Assembly (NCBI GenBank): GCA_934573735.1
Contig: CAKTMC010000011.1
Coordinates: 20,615-84,614, forward strand
Length of the DNA stretch: 64,000 nucleotides
DNA from: an uncultured Oscillospiraceae bacterium
Lineage (GTDB): Bacteria > Bacillota > Clostridia > Oscillospirales > Oscillospiraceae
Direction of reading: 5' to 3'
Shown: in pieces, positions 1-8,221 of the stretch
Layout: every line of letters starts with the position of its first letter
How positions within the stretch are numbered: position 1 is the stretch's first letter
Notes under the pieces: model-generated
What the model saw: only the letters and a program-made list of their open reading frames with translations
Told to the model about the DNA's origin: nothing
Databases searched by the model: none
Made by a program: the position numbers and the translations under genes

Positions 1-152
1 TAGCCAGAAGCTATCGGGACTACAGCGCAAGCATTGCCATGAATAAACTCCCCGCCGGCGTGGAAATCGGCTTTAAGCGTGATGCATTCAGCCCCATCGT
101 CTGGAATAACTTGCCGGAGGATGAGGACTGGTTCACAGAAAGCAATGGATGA
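1..152 (+). CDS. cas7: Cas7 (Csd2-type), C-terminal end only
   Basis: The window opens inside this gene; only about the last 49 codons are visible, in the frame starting at base 3 and ending with TGA at 150-152. The tail reads ASIAMNKLPAGVEIGFKRDA, followed by a short acidic end. In type I-C systems Cas7 forms the backbone of the Cascade surveillance complex along the crRNA. The assignment rests mainly on position: the gene directly precedes cas4, cas1 and cas2, which is the type I-C order cas3-cas5-cas8c-cas7-cas4-cas1-cas2. The stop overlaps the cas4 start by 8 bases, so the two are probably translationally coupled. Confidence 0.7.
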   Translation, partial: ARSYRDYSASIAMNKLPAGVEIGFKRDAFSPIVWNNLPEDEDWFTESNG

Positions 153-816
153 GCGGGAATATCTTCCCCTTTCATGGCTGTCGCAGATGGCATACTGCCC
201 GCGGCGGGCAGGACTGCTGCTCAATGAGCGCCTATGGGCGGAAAACTCCGACACTGCCAAGGGGCGGGCGGAGCATACACGGGTACACACTCAGCGCGTC
301 GAGAAGCGTGGAAATACGGTAAAGCTCTATGAATTTACGGTATTCTCCGACCGACTTTCGCTGCTCGGCAAATGCGACTGCGTAGAGGCAAAGCGGGATG
401 ATTCCGGCTGCCGAATTCCGGCGGTGGATTTTCCTGTTCGCCTCTATCCCGTAGAGTACAAGCACGGCTCCGTTCGTGAGGAGGCGGAATATCAGATACA
501 GCTTTGCGCGCAGGCAATGTGCATGGAGGAAATGTTTCATACCTCCATACCGGTTGGAGCACTGTATTTCATCTCGTCACACCGAAGATTGGAGGTTTCG
601 CTCGATGCGCCGCTTCGCGCCAGAACGGAGGCTCTGGCAAAGGAGCTGCATCGAATTCGTGATGAGCTCAACGTTCCGCCTGCCGACTACTCAGCAAAAT
701 GCCGCCGCTGCTCGCTCAATGAGCTGTGTATGCCAAAGGTGAAGCTTTCGGCGCAAGGCTATCTGCGTCAACTGCGTCAGGAGGCGGCAGGTGAAATTGA
801 GGAGGATTCAGAATGA
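145..816 (+). CDS. cas4: CRISPR-associated nuclease Cas4
   Basis: Protein of 223 residues beginning MDEREYLPLS. Cas4 trims prespacers and helps choose the PAM side during spacer acquisition with Cas1-Cas2. An N-terminal cysteine (AYCPRR, about residue 18) and a C-terminal cluster (KCRRCSLNELC) supply the four ligands of the family's 4Fe-4S cluster. Between them lie RecB-like nuclease residues: an Asp in GKCDCVE, Glu and Lys in PVEYKHG, and Gln in YQIQLCAQ. The open frame continues upstream to an ATG at 79, but the ATG at 145 matches the normal N-terminus of the family and overlaps the cas7 stop, so I use it. The stop overlaps cas1 as ATGA. Confidence 0.93.
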   Translation: MDEREYLPLSWLSQMAYCPRRAGLLLNERLWAENSDTAKGRAEHTRVHTQRVEKRGNTVKLYEFTVFSDRLSLLGKCDCVEAKRDDSGCRIPAVDFPVRLYPVEYKHGSVREEAEYQIQLCAQAMCMEEMFHTSIPVGALYFISSHRRLEVSLDAPLRARTEALAKELHRIRDELNVPPADYSAKCRRCSLNELCMPKVKLSAQGYLRQLRQEAAGEIEEDSE

Positions 817-1841
817 AAAAGCTGCTCAGCACCCTCTATGTACTAACTCCCGACAGCTATCTCTTTTGCCGCAACGAAAATATCTGCGTCAAAATCGGCG
901 ATGCGGAAAAGCTGTGCATCCCGGCGCTGAATATTGACTCCATTATATGCTTCGGGAAAATGACGGTTTCAACGCCGCTTCTCGAGTTTTGCGGCAGTCA
1001 TGGGATAAGTCTGAGCTTCATCCGTGAAAACGGACATTTTATGGGCAGACTTCAAGGTCCAGTTAGCGGGAATGTCCTTCTACGCAAGCGGCAGTATGCC
1101 TGCATGGACGACGCTGACTTTACACTGAGAACAGTGCAGTCCATATTGCTAGCCAAGCTGCGCAACAGTAAGCTTGTTCTCATGCGCGCCGCACGCTCTG
1201 AGCGCGTTGGTGATTTTAAGGATGAGCTTGAGCTCGGCATTCAGCTTTTGAGCGATGCCGTAGATAATTTGCTGGAATGTGACAGCATTGAGTCAATGCG
1301 CGGCATTGAAGGCGCTGCTGCAAACGCCTATTTTGCCCGCTTTGACTGTATGCTTGCGGGAAATCCGGGCGGCTTCAGCTTCGATACCAGAAGCCGCCGT
1401 CCGCCAAAAAATGAGGTCAACGCCGCGCTGTCATTCTCCTATATGCTGCTCACAAGTCAAATGCAGTCTGCCATGGAAAGCGTGGGCATTGACCCGGCTG
1501 CGGGATATCTGCATACACTCCGACCGGGGCGCGCCTCCTTTGCGCTGGATTTAATCGAGGAGCTGCGCGCGCCGCTGTGTGATCGCTTTGTCTTGTCGCT
1601 CTTTAACAAGGGGCAGCTTGCGCAGGCTGATTTTGACCGGGATGAGGAGGCGGTAACTTTGAATGAGCATGGGCGCAGAGTGCTGCTTTCCGCATGGGAA
1701 AAACGCAAGCAGGAACAGATAATGCATCCCTTTTTGAAGGAGAAAATTCCGATTGGCTTGATACCCTATGCACAGGCAATGCTGTTTGCCCGCGTGCTTC
1801 GAGGAGATTTGGATGACTATCCGCCTTTTGTTTGGAGGTGA
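813..1841 (+). CDS. cas1: CRISPR-associated endonuclease Cas1, type I-C
   Basis: Protein of 342 residues, normal length for type I-C Cas1. It is the integrase subunit that, with Cas2, inserts new spacers at the leader end of the array. The N-terminal beta domain begins KKLLSTLYVLTPDSYL. The C-terminal helical domain carries the expected metal-binding stretch: Glu in SMRGIEGAAANAYF, His in GYLHTLRPGRASFALDL, and Glu/Asp in DLIEELRAPLCDRF. The start codon lies in an ATGA overlap with cas4, and cas2 follows 6 bases after the stop, so the genes are one operon. Confidence 0.96.
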   Translation: MKKLLSTLYVLTPDSYLFCRNENICVKIGDAEKLCIPALNIDSIICFGKMTVSTPLLEFCGSHGISLSFIRENGHFMGRLQGPVSGNVLLRKRQYACMDDADFTLRTVQSILLAKLRNSKLVLMRAARSERVGDFKDELELGIQLLSDAVDNLLECDSIESMRGIEGAAANAYFARFDCMLAGNPGGFSFDTRSRRPPKNEVNAALSFSYMLLTSQMQSAMESVGIDPAAGYLHTLRPGRASFALDLIEELRAPLCDRFVLSLFNKGQLAQADFDRDEEAVTLNEHGRRVLLSAWEKRKQEQIMHPFLKEKIPIGLIPYAQAMLFARVLRGDLDDYPPFVWR

Positions 1842-1847
1842 GCGGAA

Positions 1848-2138
1848 ATGATGCTTGTCTTAGCGTATGATGTGGACACCACAAGCAGTGCCGGAGCACA
1901 GCGTCTGCGCAAGGTTGCAAAGCTATGCGAACGCTATGGCTGTCGTGTACAAAACTCCGTGTTTGAGCTTTTATTGGATCCTGCGCAGCTTGTGGCGTTA
2001 AAATCCGGGCTTGAGAATATCATCTGTAAGGACAGCGATTCAGTCCGCATCTATCGTCTGGGAAACAGCTACCGAAACCGAATTGAAGTGATAGGCCGCA
2101 CCGGTCTGATAGAGACCGGAGAGCCACTGCTTCTTTGA
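1848..2138 (+). CDS. cas2: CRISPR-associated protein Cas2
   Basis: Protein of 96 residues with the small ferredoxin-like fold of Cas2. The conserved first strand ends in an Asp (LVLAYDVDTT), and the C-terminal strand region contains YRIRIE-like residues (SYRNRIEVIG). Cas2 dimerises and bridges two Cas1 dimers to measure the incoming spacer. A good ribosome site (GGAGG about 9 bases upstream) supports the ATG at 1848; a second ATG follows immediately at 1851. The gene ends 180 bases before the first repeat. Confidence 0.95.
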   Translation: MMLVLAYDVDTTSSAGAQRLRKVAKLCERYGCRVQNSVFELLLDPAQLVALKSGLENIICKDSDSVRIYRLGNSYRNRIEVIGRTGLIETGEPLLL

Positions 2139-2144
2139 AATGAG

Positions 2145-2198
2145 GCTGCGCCAATCGCCGCCACACATATTTTACCGGGAGATCGGCGCAGCTTTTTT
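2145..2198 (+). terminator. Terminator after the cas operon
   Basis: Arms GCTGCGCC (2145-2152) and GGCGCAGC (2185-2192) form an 8-bp stem with a long loop, followed by six T residues. It sits just after cas2 and would separate cas mRNA from array transcription. Confidence 0.6.
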
Positions 2199-2317
2199 GA
2201 GGATTTTGTTCCAAAATCCGGATAAAAATAGCCTCGCCTGCGTATATAACGCAGTATGAGGCGTCTTTTGCAGCGAAAGTGCATAAGCAGCATAATAAGA
2301 TTTTGTGCATTTTTGCT
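2199..2317 (+). promoter_or_regulatory. CRISPR leader
   Basis: This stretch, AT-richer than the cas genes, lies between the cas terminator and the first repeat. The repeats read in the cas direction and the degenerate repeats lie at the far end, so this is the leader side, where the pre-crRNA promoter and the Cas1-Cas2 docking site should be. I could not pick a convincing promoter. Confidence 0.6.
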
Positions 2318-3529
2318 GTCACCCCCCACGCGGGGGTGCGAATTGAAATAACCATCAATAGTGGGAATGCGGCGAAAAGCGGTCACCCCCCACGCGGGGG
2401 TGCGAATTGAAATAGTAGACCAATCAAGAACGCAACGGGGGAAAAGAGGTCACCCCCCACGCGGGGGTGCGAATTGAAATGCTCCAACAACGCGAGAGCG
2501 CATCAGAAGAACAGGTCACCCCCCACGCGGGGGTGCGAATTGAAATAGGGACGGGCAGCAGTTCATGCAGTTTCGGACAAGTCACCCCCCACGCGGGGGT
2601 GCGAATTGAAATACGGTACGATATCCAAAATTTGACTCACAATCTTGTCACCCCCCACGCGGGGGTGCGAATTGAAATAAGATAAGGCTTATCAAGGGAC
2701 TTAATAAGCGTGTCACCCCCCACGCGGGGGTGCGAATTGAAATAGGATAAACAACATCAGCAGGATCAAAGCACCGGCAGTCACCCCCCACGCGGGGGTG
2801 CGAATTGAAATAGCAATCAGATATTGCTTGATGTTTACATTCAGGTCACCCCCCACGCGGGGGTGCGAATTGAAATGAACTGCGAACGCTTAAAATCTAC
2901 ATCGGAAGGAGTCACCCCCCACGCGGGGGTGCGAATTGAAATAATGTCCATAATCTCACCTATCGTGCGTTCGCGTCACCCCCCACGCGGGGGTGCGAAT
3001 TGAAATATGTGGCAGTCGTGGCAGAGCAGCACCCAGAACCGTCACCCCCCACGCGGGGGTGCGAATTGAAATACTCCTCGTCCCCCCTTGCCCAGTCCTG
3101 AGCCATGTCACCCCCCACGCGGGGGTGCGAATTGAAATAAGCTGCAGGGGATTATGCCCTGCGGCTGCTTTGTCACCCCCTACGCGGGGGTGTGAATTGA
3201 AATCGGTAACAGGATTGAAAACTCTTACCGTGCGTTGTCACCCCCTACGCGGGGGTGTGAATTGAAATATTCTGTCACCCCGCTTATAAGCGCTTCAATT
3301 GCGTCACCCCCTACGCGGGGGTGTGAATTGAAATTATTTTAGTCTGCCTCATCAGTACCGGTAGACGTCACCCCCTACGCGGGGGTGTGAATTGAAATAA
3401 ACTGAGAGCGCTGAAAATCAACATCAGCAGGAGGTCACCCCCTACGCGGGGGTGCGAATTGAAATAGTTAGCCCCTATACAACAAAAGAATATAGGGTGT
3501 CCCCCATTCAGGGGTGACAGATTTGAAAT
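2318..3529 (+). CRISPR. Type I-C CRISPR array, 19 repeats and 18 spacers
   Basis: Repeats are 32 bases, starting GTCACCCCCCACGC and ending GCGAATTGAAAT, with an internal C5/G5 hairpin typical of type I-C. Repeat starts: 2318, 2382, 2449, 2515, 2581, 2647, 2712, 2780, 2845, 2911, 2975, 3041, 3107, 3172, 3237, 3303, 3367, 3434, and a degenerate last copy at about 3498-3529. Spacers are 32-36 bases. Repeats 1-13 are identical. Repeats 14-17 carry C-to-T at repeat positions 10 and 22; repeat 18 carries only the first change; the last repeat has a rebuilt stem and loop. This gradient places the old end at about 3530. Spacers 9 (2877-2910) and 17 (3399-3433) are related to each other. Confidence 0.98.
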
Positions 3530-3611
3530 TGCACGCACACCGCCCGTGTATCCTGTAAAAAGCGTCACCATTGCGCCTATGTGCAGTCCAAGCGTTCCTA
3601 CAGGATGTGTC
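3530..3611. other. Array trailer region, no gene seen
   Basis: About 80 bases between the degenerate last repeat and the terminator. The pair ATCCTGTA (3550-3557) and TACAGGAT (3599-3606) is an inverted repeat. Read on the minus strand the stretch looks protein-like, so it could hold an old spacer whose following repeat has decayed. No promoter or gene is evident. Confidence 0.35.
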
Positions 3612-3656
3612 AAAAACTCCGGCAGGTTGATTTTTTTGCCACCTGCCGGAGTTTTT
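3612..3656. terminator. Bidirectional terminator
   Basis: A perfect 16-bp stem (AAAAACTCCGGCAGGT at 3612-3627 with its complement at 3641-3656) supplies a T-run in both directions. It separates the CRISPR locus from the convergent cysteine hydrolase gene. Confidence 0.85.
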
Positions 3657-3698
3657 AATTGCGTTTATAATATTTTGCTATTATTATTTTTTGCATGA

Positions 3699-4280
3699 TT
3701 ATTCGCCGAGACGGGATTTCAGATCCTCAAGGGTCAAAATCTCCGCGCCGATGCGCGCCATATCCTCAAGATTTGCCCGCTGTACGTTGGAATTCACGGA
3801 GGAGGTGCAGTCTGAAAGCACTATCACGTCATAATCAAGCGAGAGCGCGTCATAGCAGCTTGTGCGGATGCAGTTCGGCGTTGTCGTCCCAGCGAGAATG
3901 ACCGTATCTACGCCGAGTCTGCGTAGAATGAGATCAAGCTCCGTATGGAAAAAGGCCGAGAAGCGGGGCTTAACGATGAAATAATCGCTCGGCGCGGTGC
4001 TGAACTCCTCGGGAAATGCGTCGGAAAGCTCCGTGCTGCACTCCTCGGACAGAGGCTTCCCGCCGCGCAGCCATAGCTCACGGCGGCATTTTTCCACGTC
4101 ACTGCCGTCGGCACGGTAATGCCGCGTAGCAAAAACGATGGCAGCTCCGACCTTGCGGCAGAGGCTCAGCGCCGCGGCGCAGGCGGGAAGCGTCGCAGCC
4201 GCGTCCGGGATGCATAGTGGCGATGCGGAATCTATGAAGCCACGCTGCATATCTATCATAATAAGAGCATATTTACTCAT
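3699..4280 (-). CDS. Isochorismatase-family cysteine hydrolase
   Basis: Protein of 193 residues in the isochorismatase-like fold, which includes nicotinamidases and N-carbamoyl hydrolases. The catalytic triad can be read: Asp in LIMIDMQRGF (residue 10), Lys in IVKPRFSAF (about 104), and Cys in TTTPNCIRTS (about 136). The cis-peptide stretch VILAGTTTPNC is also normal. The substrate cannot be told from the sequence. The gene stands alone, converges on the CRISPR array across a bidirectional terminator, and is divergent from the Fe-S flavoprotein gene. Confidence 0.85.
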   Translation of the reverse strand: MSKYALIMIDMQRGFIDSASPLCIPDAAATLPACAAALSLCRKVGAAIVFATRHYRADGSDVEKCRRELWLRGGKPLSEECSTELSDAFPEEFSTAPSDYFIVKPRFSAFFHTELDLILRRLGVDTVILAGTTTPNCIRTSCYDALSLDYDVIVLSDCTSSVNSNVQRANLEDMARIGAEILTLEDLKSRLGE

Positions 4281-4577
4281 TCTATCCTCCGTTATTTATT
4301 ATAATTTCAATATAACTACTATAAGCGCCGAGTGAGCAAAAGTCAAATATGATATAGCGCCGCTTGTTCACGACATGATATTACGCGCCGAATTTACCGC
4401 AGGGCGCTCCCCTGCCCGCCATTCCGCCGCGATAATTATTATACACAGCCGCAAATATGTACAAATATACAAAATTTTCTTAGGAAAGTCGGAATTTTGC
4501 GTGACTTTTGCATTAACATGTGATATTCTTGACAGTGACGGAGCAGCAGGAATAAGCTCCAGTGAAAGGAGTAATAT

Positions 4578-7310
4578 ATGGTAACTAATAAAGAGAAGCT
4601 ATTTCAGCTCGGCAAGAAGATGACCGACCGTGTCCCTTACAAGCTCGGACTTGAAAAGCTTGACGAAAGCTGTCCTGAATTCTGGGGTCTTGTCAACGTT
4701 CTGGACGATGAGATGGTTGACATCGCCCTGAGCATGAAGCAGCGCGTCCCCATGACTCTGGAGGATATCGCAAAGGCCGCCGGCCGCAGCGATGTCAAGG
4801 CGCTTGAGGATAAGCTTCAGGAAATGAGCTGCATCGGTCTTCTTGAGTACAACTGGGAAAACCCGCAGCACAAAAAGCAGTACCTTCTCCCGCTCTTTGT
4901 CCCCGGCGCCGCAGAATTTCTCAATATGCGCGAAAGCTTTGTAAATGAGCACCCCGAGGTGTGCGACTTCTTTGAGCGCATGGCTCGTCTCCCCCTTGAA
5001 AAGGTCACTCCCATGGTTCCGCTCGGCGGCGCCGGTATCGGTATGCACGTCGTCCCCGTCGAAAAGGCGATACCTGCCGACTCCCAGTCCGTCAGTATTG
5101 AGCATCTCTCCCACTGGCTGAAGAAATACGATACATACGCAGTCGGCGTTTGCTCCTGCCGCCGCTCTCAGACCGTGCGCGGTGAAGGCAGCGGCGACCT
5201 CGCCGACCTCTGGTGCATCGCCGTCGGCGACTGCGCAAAGTACTCCATCGAGACCGGCAAGGACGGTCACGAGGCGACCTATGAGGAGGTCATGGAGGTA
5301 CTCCAGCGCGCCGAGGATGAGGGCTATGTCCATCAGATAACCAATATCGACGGCGAGGACAAGATATTCGCCATCTGCAACTGCGCACCCGGCGTATGCT
5401 ACGCTCTGCGCACCTCTCAGCTTTTCAACACTCCCAATATGTCCCGCAGCGCCTACATTGCCCATGTGGACAAGGAAAAGTGCGTTGCCTGCGGCAAGTG
5501 CGTCGAAGTATGTCCTGCGGGCGCTGCAAAGCTCGGTCAGAAACTCTGCACCAAGAACGGCCCCGTCGAGTATCCCAAGCAGCCCCTGCCCGACGATAAC
5601 CACTGGGGTCCCGCGCAGTGGGATGAGGATTACCGCGACAACAACATGAAAAACTGCTACGACAGCGGCACCGCGCCCTGCAAGACCGCCTGCCCCGCGC
5701 ACATTGCGGTTCAGGGCTACATCAAGATGGCTGCCGAGGGCAGATATCTTGACGCGCTCAAGCTCATCAAGCAGGATAACCCCTTCCCCGCCGTCTGCGG
5801 CAGCATCTGCAACCGCCGCTGCGAGGACGCCTGCACCCGCGGCACTATAGACGCGCCGGTCGCAATCGACGAGATAAAGAAATTTATCGCCGAGCAGGAG
5901 CTCAAGGCAGAGTGCCGCTACGTTCCCGCCCGCCGCACCTACAGAGCCAGCACCGAGGATTATGCGGAGCATATCGCCGTCATCGGAGCAGGCCCCGCCG
6001 GCATGAGCTGCGCATACTATCTGGCAAATATGGGCTACCCCGTGACCGTGTTCGAGAAGAACCCCGTTCCCGGCGGTATGCTCACTCTCGGAATTCCGAA
6101 CTTCCGTCTTGAAAAGGACGTTGTCAACGCGGAAATCGACGTGCTTCGTGAGATGGGCGTTGAGTTTAAGTGCGGCGTTGAGGTCGGCAAGGATGTCACC
6201 ATCGACGAGCTTCGCGCACAGGGCTACAAGGGCTTCTTCCTCGGCATCGGCGCTCAGAGGTCCGCGGAGCTGCGCATCCCCGGCGAGGAGCTGGAGGGCG
6301 TGTTCGGCGGAGTTGAGTTCATGCGTGAGGTAAACCTCGGCAATAAGCCCGCCATCGGCGAGAAGGTCGCAGTCATCGGCGGCGGCAATGTCGCAATGGA
6401 CGTATGCCGTACCGCAGTCCGCCTCGGCGCGAAGGAGACCTATGTTGTCTACCGCCGCAGTGAGGAGGAAATGCCCGCAGATAAGCTTGAGGTCGAGGAG
6501 GCCAAGGCTGAGGGCGTGAAGTTCCTGTTCCTGAACGCTCCCGCTGAGATAATCGGCGAGGAGGGCAAGGTCAAGGCGCTCAAGGTCGAGGTCATGGAGC
6601 TTGGCGAGCCCGACGAAAAGGGTCGCCGCAAGCCCGTCGGCACCGGCAAATTTGAAACGATCGAGCTTAGCGCGGTCATCGGCGCCATCGGTCAGAAGGT
6701 CGATCTCGGCGGTATAGCCCCCGAGGCCATGAGCTTTAACAAAAACGGCACCGTCATTGCCGACGCCGTGACGCTTCAGACCGCACAGCCCGACATTTTC
6801 GTCGGCGGCGACGTTTACACCGGTCCCAAGTTTGCAATCGACGCTATTGCCGCCGGTCGTGAGGCCGCTATCTCCCTGCACCGCTATGTGCATCCTGGTC
6901 AGAGCCTGACCCTCGCCCGCAACCGCCGCGACTTTATAGAGCTTGACAAGAGCGATGTTGCTATCGCCGTTGACAGCTTTGATACCGCGTCCCGCCAGCT
7001 TCCCGGTCACGACGTCAAGAAGGCAAAGAGCTTCTCCAACGACCGTCTCAGCTTCACCGAAGAGCAGGTCAAGAAGGAAGCCTCCCGCTGCCTCGGCTGC
7101 GGAGCTACCGTTGTGGACGAGAACAGATGCATCGGCTGCGGTCTCTGCACCACGAAGTGCGAATTTGACGCGATACATCTGCGCCGTGAGCTGCCCGAGG
7201 CCTCCACGATGGTCAAGGCAGAGGACAAGATGAAGGTCATCCTCCCCTACGCCGCAAAGCGCGCCGCGAAGATCGCCATCAAGGATATGAAGGCCAAGCG
7301 CGGAAAATAA
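4578..7310 (+). CDS. Large Fe-S flavoprotein, GltD/NfnB-like, with N-terminal winged-helix and ferredoxin parts
   Basis: Protein of 910 residues with several modules. Residues 1-150 contain a winged-helix-like part (TLEDIAKAAGRSDVKALEDK). A cysteine motif CSCRRSQ lies near 192, with further cysteines to about 275. A ferredoxin motif CVACGKCVEVCP lies near 301. A GltD-type N-terminal Fe-S domain follows from about 368 (CKTACPAH and CGSICNRRCEDAC). The FAD motif GAGPAG is near 469 and the NADPH motif GGGNVAMDV near 600. The C-terminus has another CIGCGLCTTKC cluster near 850. The family moves electrons between NAD(P)H and ferredoxin-like partners. The start is set by an AAAGGAG site 7 bases before the ATG. 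The gene is followed 18 bases later by hypA. Partner and substrate are unknown. Confidence 0.82.
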   Translation: MVTNKEKLFQLGKKMTDRVPYKLGLEKLDESCPEFWGLVNVLDDEMVDIALSMKQRVPMTLEDIAKAAGRSDVKALEDKLQEMSCIGLLEYNWENPQHKKQYLLPLFVPGAAEFLNMRESFVNEHPEVCDFFERMARLPLEKVTPMVPLGGAGIGMHVVPVEKAIPADSQSVSIEHLSHWLKKYDTYAVGVCSCRRSQTVRGEGSGDLADLWCIAVGDCAKYSIETGKDGHEATYEEVMEVLQRAEDEGYVHQITNIDGEDKIFAICNCAPGVCYALRTSQLFNTPNMSRSAYIAHVDKEKCVACGKCVEVCPAGAAKLGQKLCTKNGPVEYPKQPLPDDNHWGPAQWDEDYRDNNMKNCYDSGTAPCKTACPAHIAVQGYIKMAAEGRYLDALKLIKQDNPFPAVCGSICNRRCEDACTRGTIDAPVAIDEIKKFIAEQELKAECRYVPARRTYRASTEDYAEHIAVIGAGPAGMSCAYYLANMGYPVTVFEKNPVPGGMLTLGIPNFRLEKDVVNAEIDVLREMGVEFKCGVEVGKDVTIDELRAQGYKGFFLGIGAQRSAELRIPGEELEGVFGGVEFMREVNLGNKPAIGEKVAVIGGGNVAMDVCRTAVRLGAKETYVVYRRSEEEMPADKLEVEEAKAEGVKFLFLNAPAEIIGEEGKVKALKVEVMELGEPDEKGRRKPVGTGKFETIELSAVIGAIGQKVDLGGIAPEAMSFNKNGTVIADAVTLQTAQPDIFVGGDVYTGPKFAIDAIAAGREAAISLHRYVHPGQSLTLARNRRDFIELDKSDVAIAVDSFDTASRQLPGHDVKKAKSFSNDRLSFTEEQVKKEASRCLGCGATVVDENRCIGCGLCTTKCEFDAIHLRRELPEASTMVKAEDKMKVILPYAAKRAAKIAIKDMKAKRGK

Positions 7311-7328
7311 TTCGCAAAGGAGATCACC

Positions 7329-7673
7329 ATGCACGAGCTTGGTACCGTTTACTACGTCATAAAGCAGGTCGAGGCGCTATGCGTGGAGAATAAGCTCTCT
7401 ACCGTGGGCAGCGTGACGCTTGAGGTGGGCGAGGTCAGCGGCATCGTTCCCAAGTATGTCCGTGACTGTTGGAATTGGGCGATACGCGACAATAAATATC
7501 TCAAGGACGCGGAGCTTATAATCGAGCTTCTTCCCGCCCTGACCATTTGCGAGGACTGCGGCAAGACGTACCCGACGGTAAAATACGCGAAGATTTGTCC
7601 GCATTGCGGCAGTGAGAATACATATCTGCTCAGCGGCAATGAGTACAACATCAAGGAAATTGAAGCAATGTAA
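7329..7673 (+). CDS. hypA: HypA-type nickel metallochaperone
   Basis: Protein of 114 residues. HypA delivers nickel to [NiFe]-hydrogenase, and in some bacteria to urease, with HypB. The invariant N-terminus MHEL supplies the nickel ligands His2 and Glu3. The zinc site is visible as CEDCGKTYP followed by CPHCGSE. Length is normal. It is preceded by a GGAGAT ribosome site and probably shares a transcript with the flavoprotein gene 18 bases upstream. No hydrogenase structural gene or other hyp gene lies in the window, so its client is unknown. A strong terminator follows. Confidence 0.9.
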   Translation: MHELGTVYYVIKQVEALCVENKLSTVGSVTLEVGEVSGIVPKYVRDCWNWAIRDNKYLKDAELIIELLPALTICEDCGKTYPTVKYAKICPHCGSENTYLLSGNEYNIKEIEAM

Positions 7674-7678
7674 CAGCA

Positions 7679-7712
7679 CTCCCCTGCCCGTTCGCGGTCA
7701 GGGGAGTTTTTT
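7679..7712 (+). terminator. Terminator after hypA
   Basis: CTCCCCTG (7679-7686) pairs with CAGGGGAG (7699-7706), followed by six T residues. Confidence 0.88.
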
Positions 7713-7762
7713 ATTGCCTGTGTCGGTTTGCGACGAGGCTTTTGTCATTTTGTAAATTATTC

Positions 7763-7791
7763 TTGCATATTGCGCCCGAATGGGTTAACAT
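7763..7791 (+). promoter_or_regulatory. Promoter for the small zinc-ribbon gene
   Basis: TTGCAT (7763-7768), 17-base spacer, TAACAT (7786-7791). It places the transcript start about 38 bases before the ATG at 7836 and argues against the longer upstream reading of that gene. Confidence 0.5.
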
Positions 7792-7835
7792 TAGATAAAT
7801 CAAGGCACGCATATATAATGATGGAGGTAGCAATT

Positions 7836-8072
7836 ATGAAATGTCCGCGCTGTGGAAACGAAATGGTGCTTGACACGCATCGCAAATATCCGCTCAATAT
7901 GTGCTATGAATGTGGCTACATGGAGGGTCGTCCGCTTGACGGTGAGGGCGGCAAGACCAACTTTGAGCACATGAAGGGGCTTAATTTTAATGAGATGGTC
8001 GTATTTCTGTCCAAGGGTCTCGGTCTTGACGAGAGCAAGGTCAGCGATTGGCTTGACAATCCTACAAAATAA
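7836..8072 (+). CDS. Small zinc-ribbon protein, function unknown
   Basis: Protein of 78 residues beginning MKCPRCGNEMVLDTH, with a second knuckle CYECGYMEG; four cysteines form one zinc ribbon. The C-terminal half is a short acidic helical segment without a recognisable motif. Such free zinc ribbons are common and poorly characterised; binding to protein or nucleic acid is possible. The start is set by GGAGG 9 bases upstream of the ATG and by the promoter. The frame is open further upstream, but that part overlaps the promoter and is not coding. Confidence 0.72.
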   Translation: MKCPRCGNEMVLDTHRKYPLNMCYECGYMEGRPLDGEGGKTNFEHMKGLNFNEMVVFLSKGLGLDESKVSDWLDNPTK

Positions 8073-8091
8073 AAGCTGCCGACAGGCATAA

Positions 8092-8121
8092 AGTCCGGAC
8101 ATAAGTGTTCGGACTTTTTTT
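8092..8121 (+). terminator. Terminator before the cassette array
   Basis: AGTCCGGA (8092-8099) pairs with TTCGGACT (8108-8115) and runs into T residues. It insulates the cassette array from the upstream gene. Confidence 0.8.
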
Positions 8122-8145
8122 ATCGTGCAGAGGCTTACAGTAGAC

Positions 8146-8200
8146 TTGCTCACAGCGTTTGTGATATAATCGAAATATGTAGGCAGAACGAAAAATCGGA
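8146..8200 (+). promoter_or_regulatory. Cassette promoter module, copy 1 (left end)
   Basis: Promoter half only. TGATATAAT (8162-8170) is an extended -10. TCACA-N5-TGTGA just upstream is an inverted repeat. The trailing half found at other junctions is absent, which marks the array's left boundary. Confidence 0.8.
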
Positions 8201-8221
8201 AGTTGCAGAGGAGAATGTACT

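Noticed and set aside
2467..3265. Short frames inside the CRISPR array with repeated TPHAGVRIEI
   Set aside because: These are translations of the repeat itself.
4599..7334. 911-codon open frame on the minus strand opposite the Fe-S flavoprotein
   Set aside because: It is a shadow of biased codon usage in the real gene. The product is low in motifs and the plus-strand frame has several complete domains.
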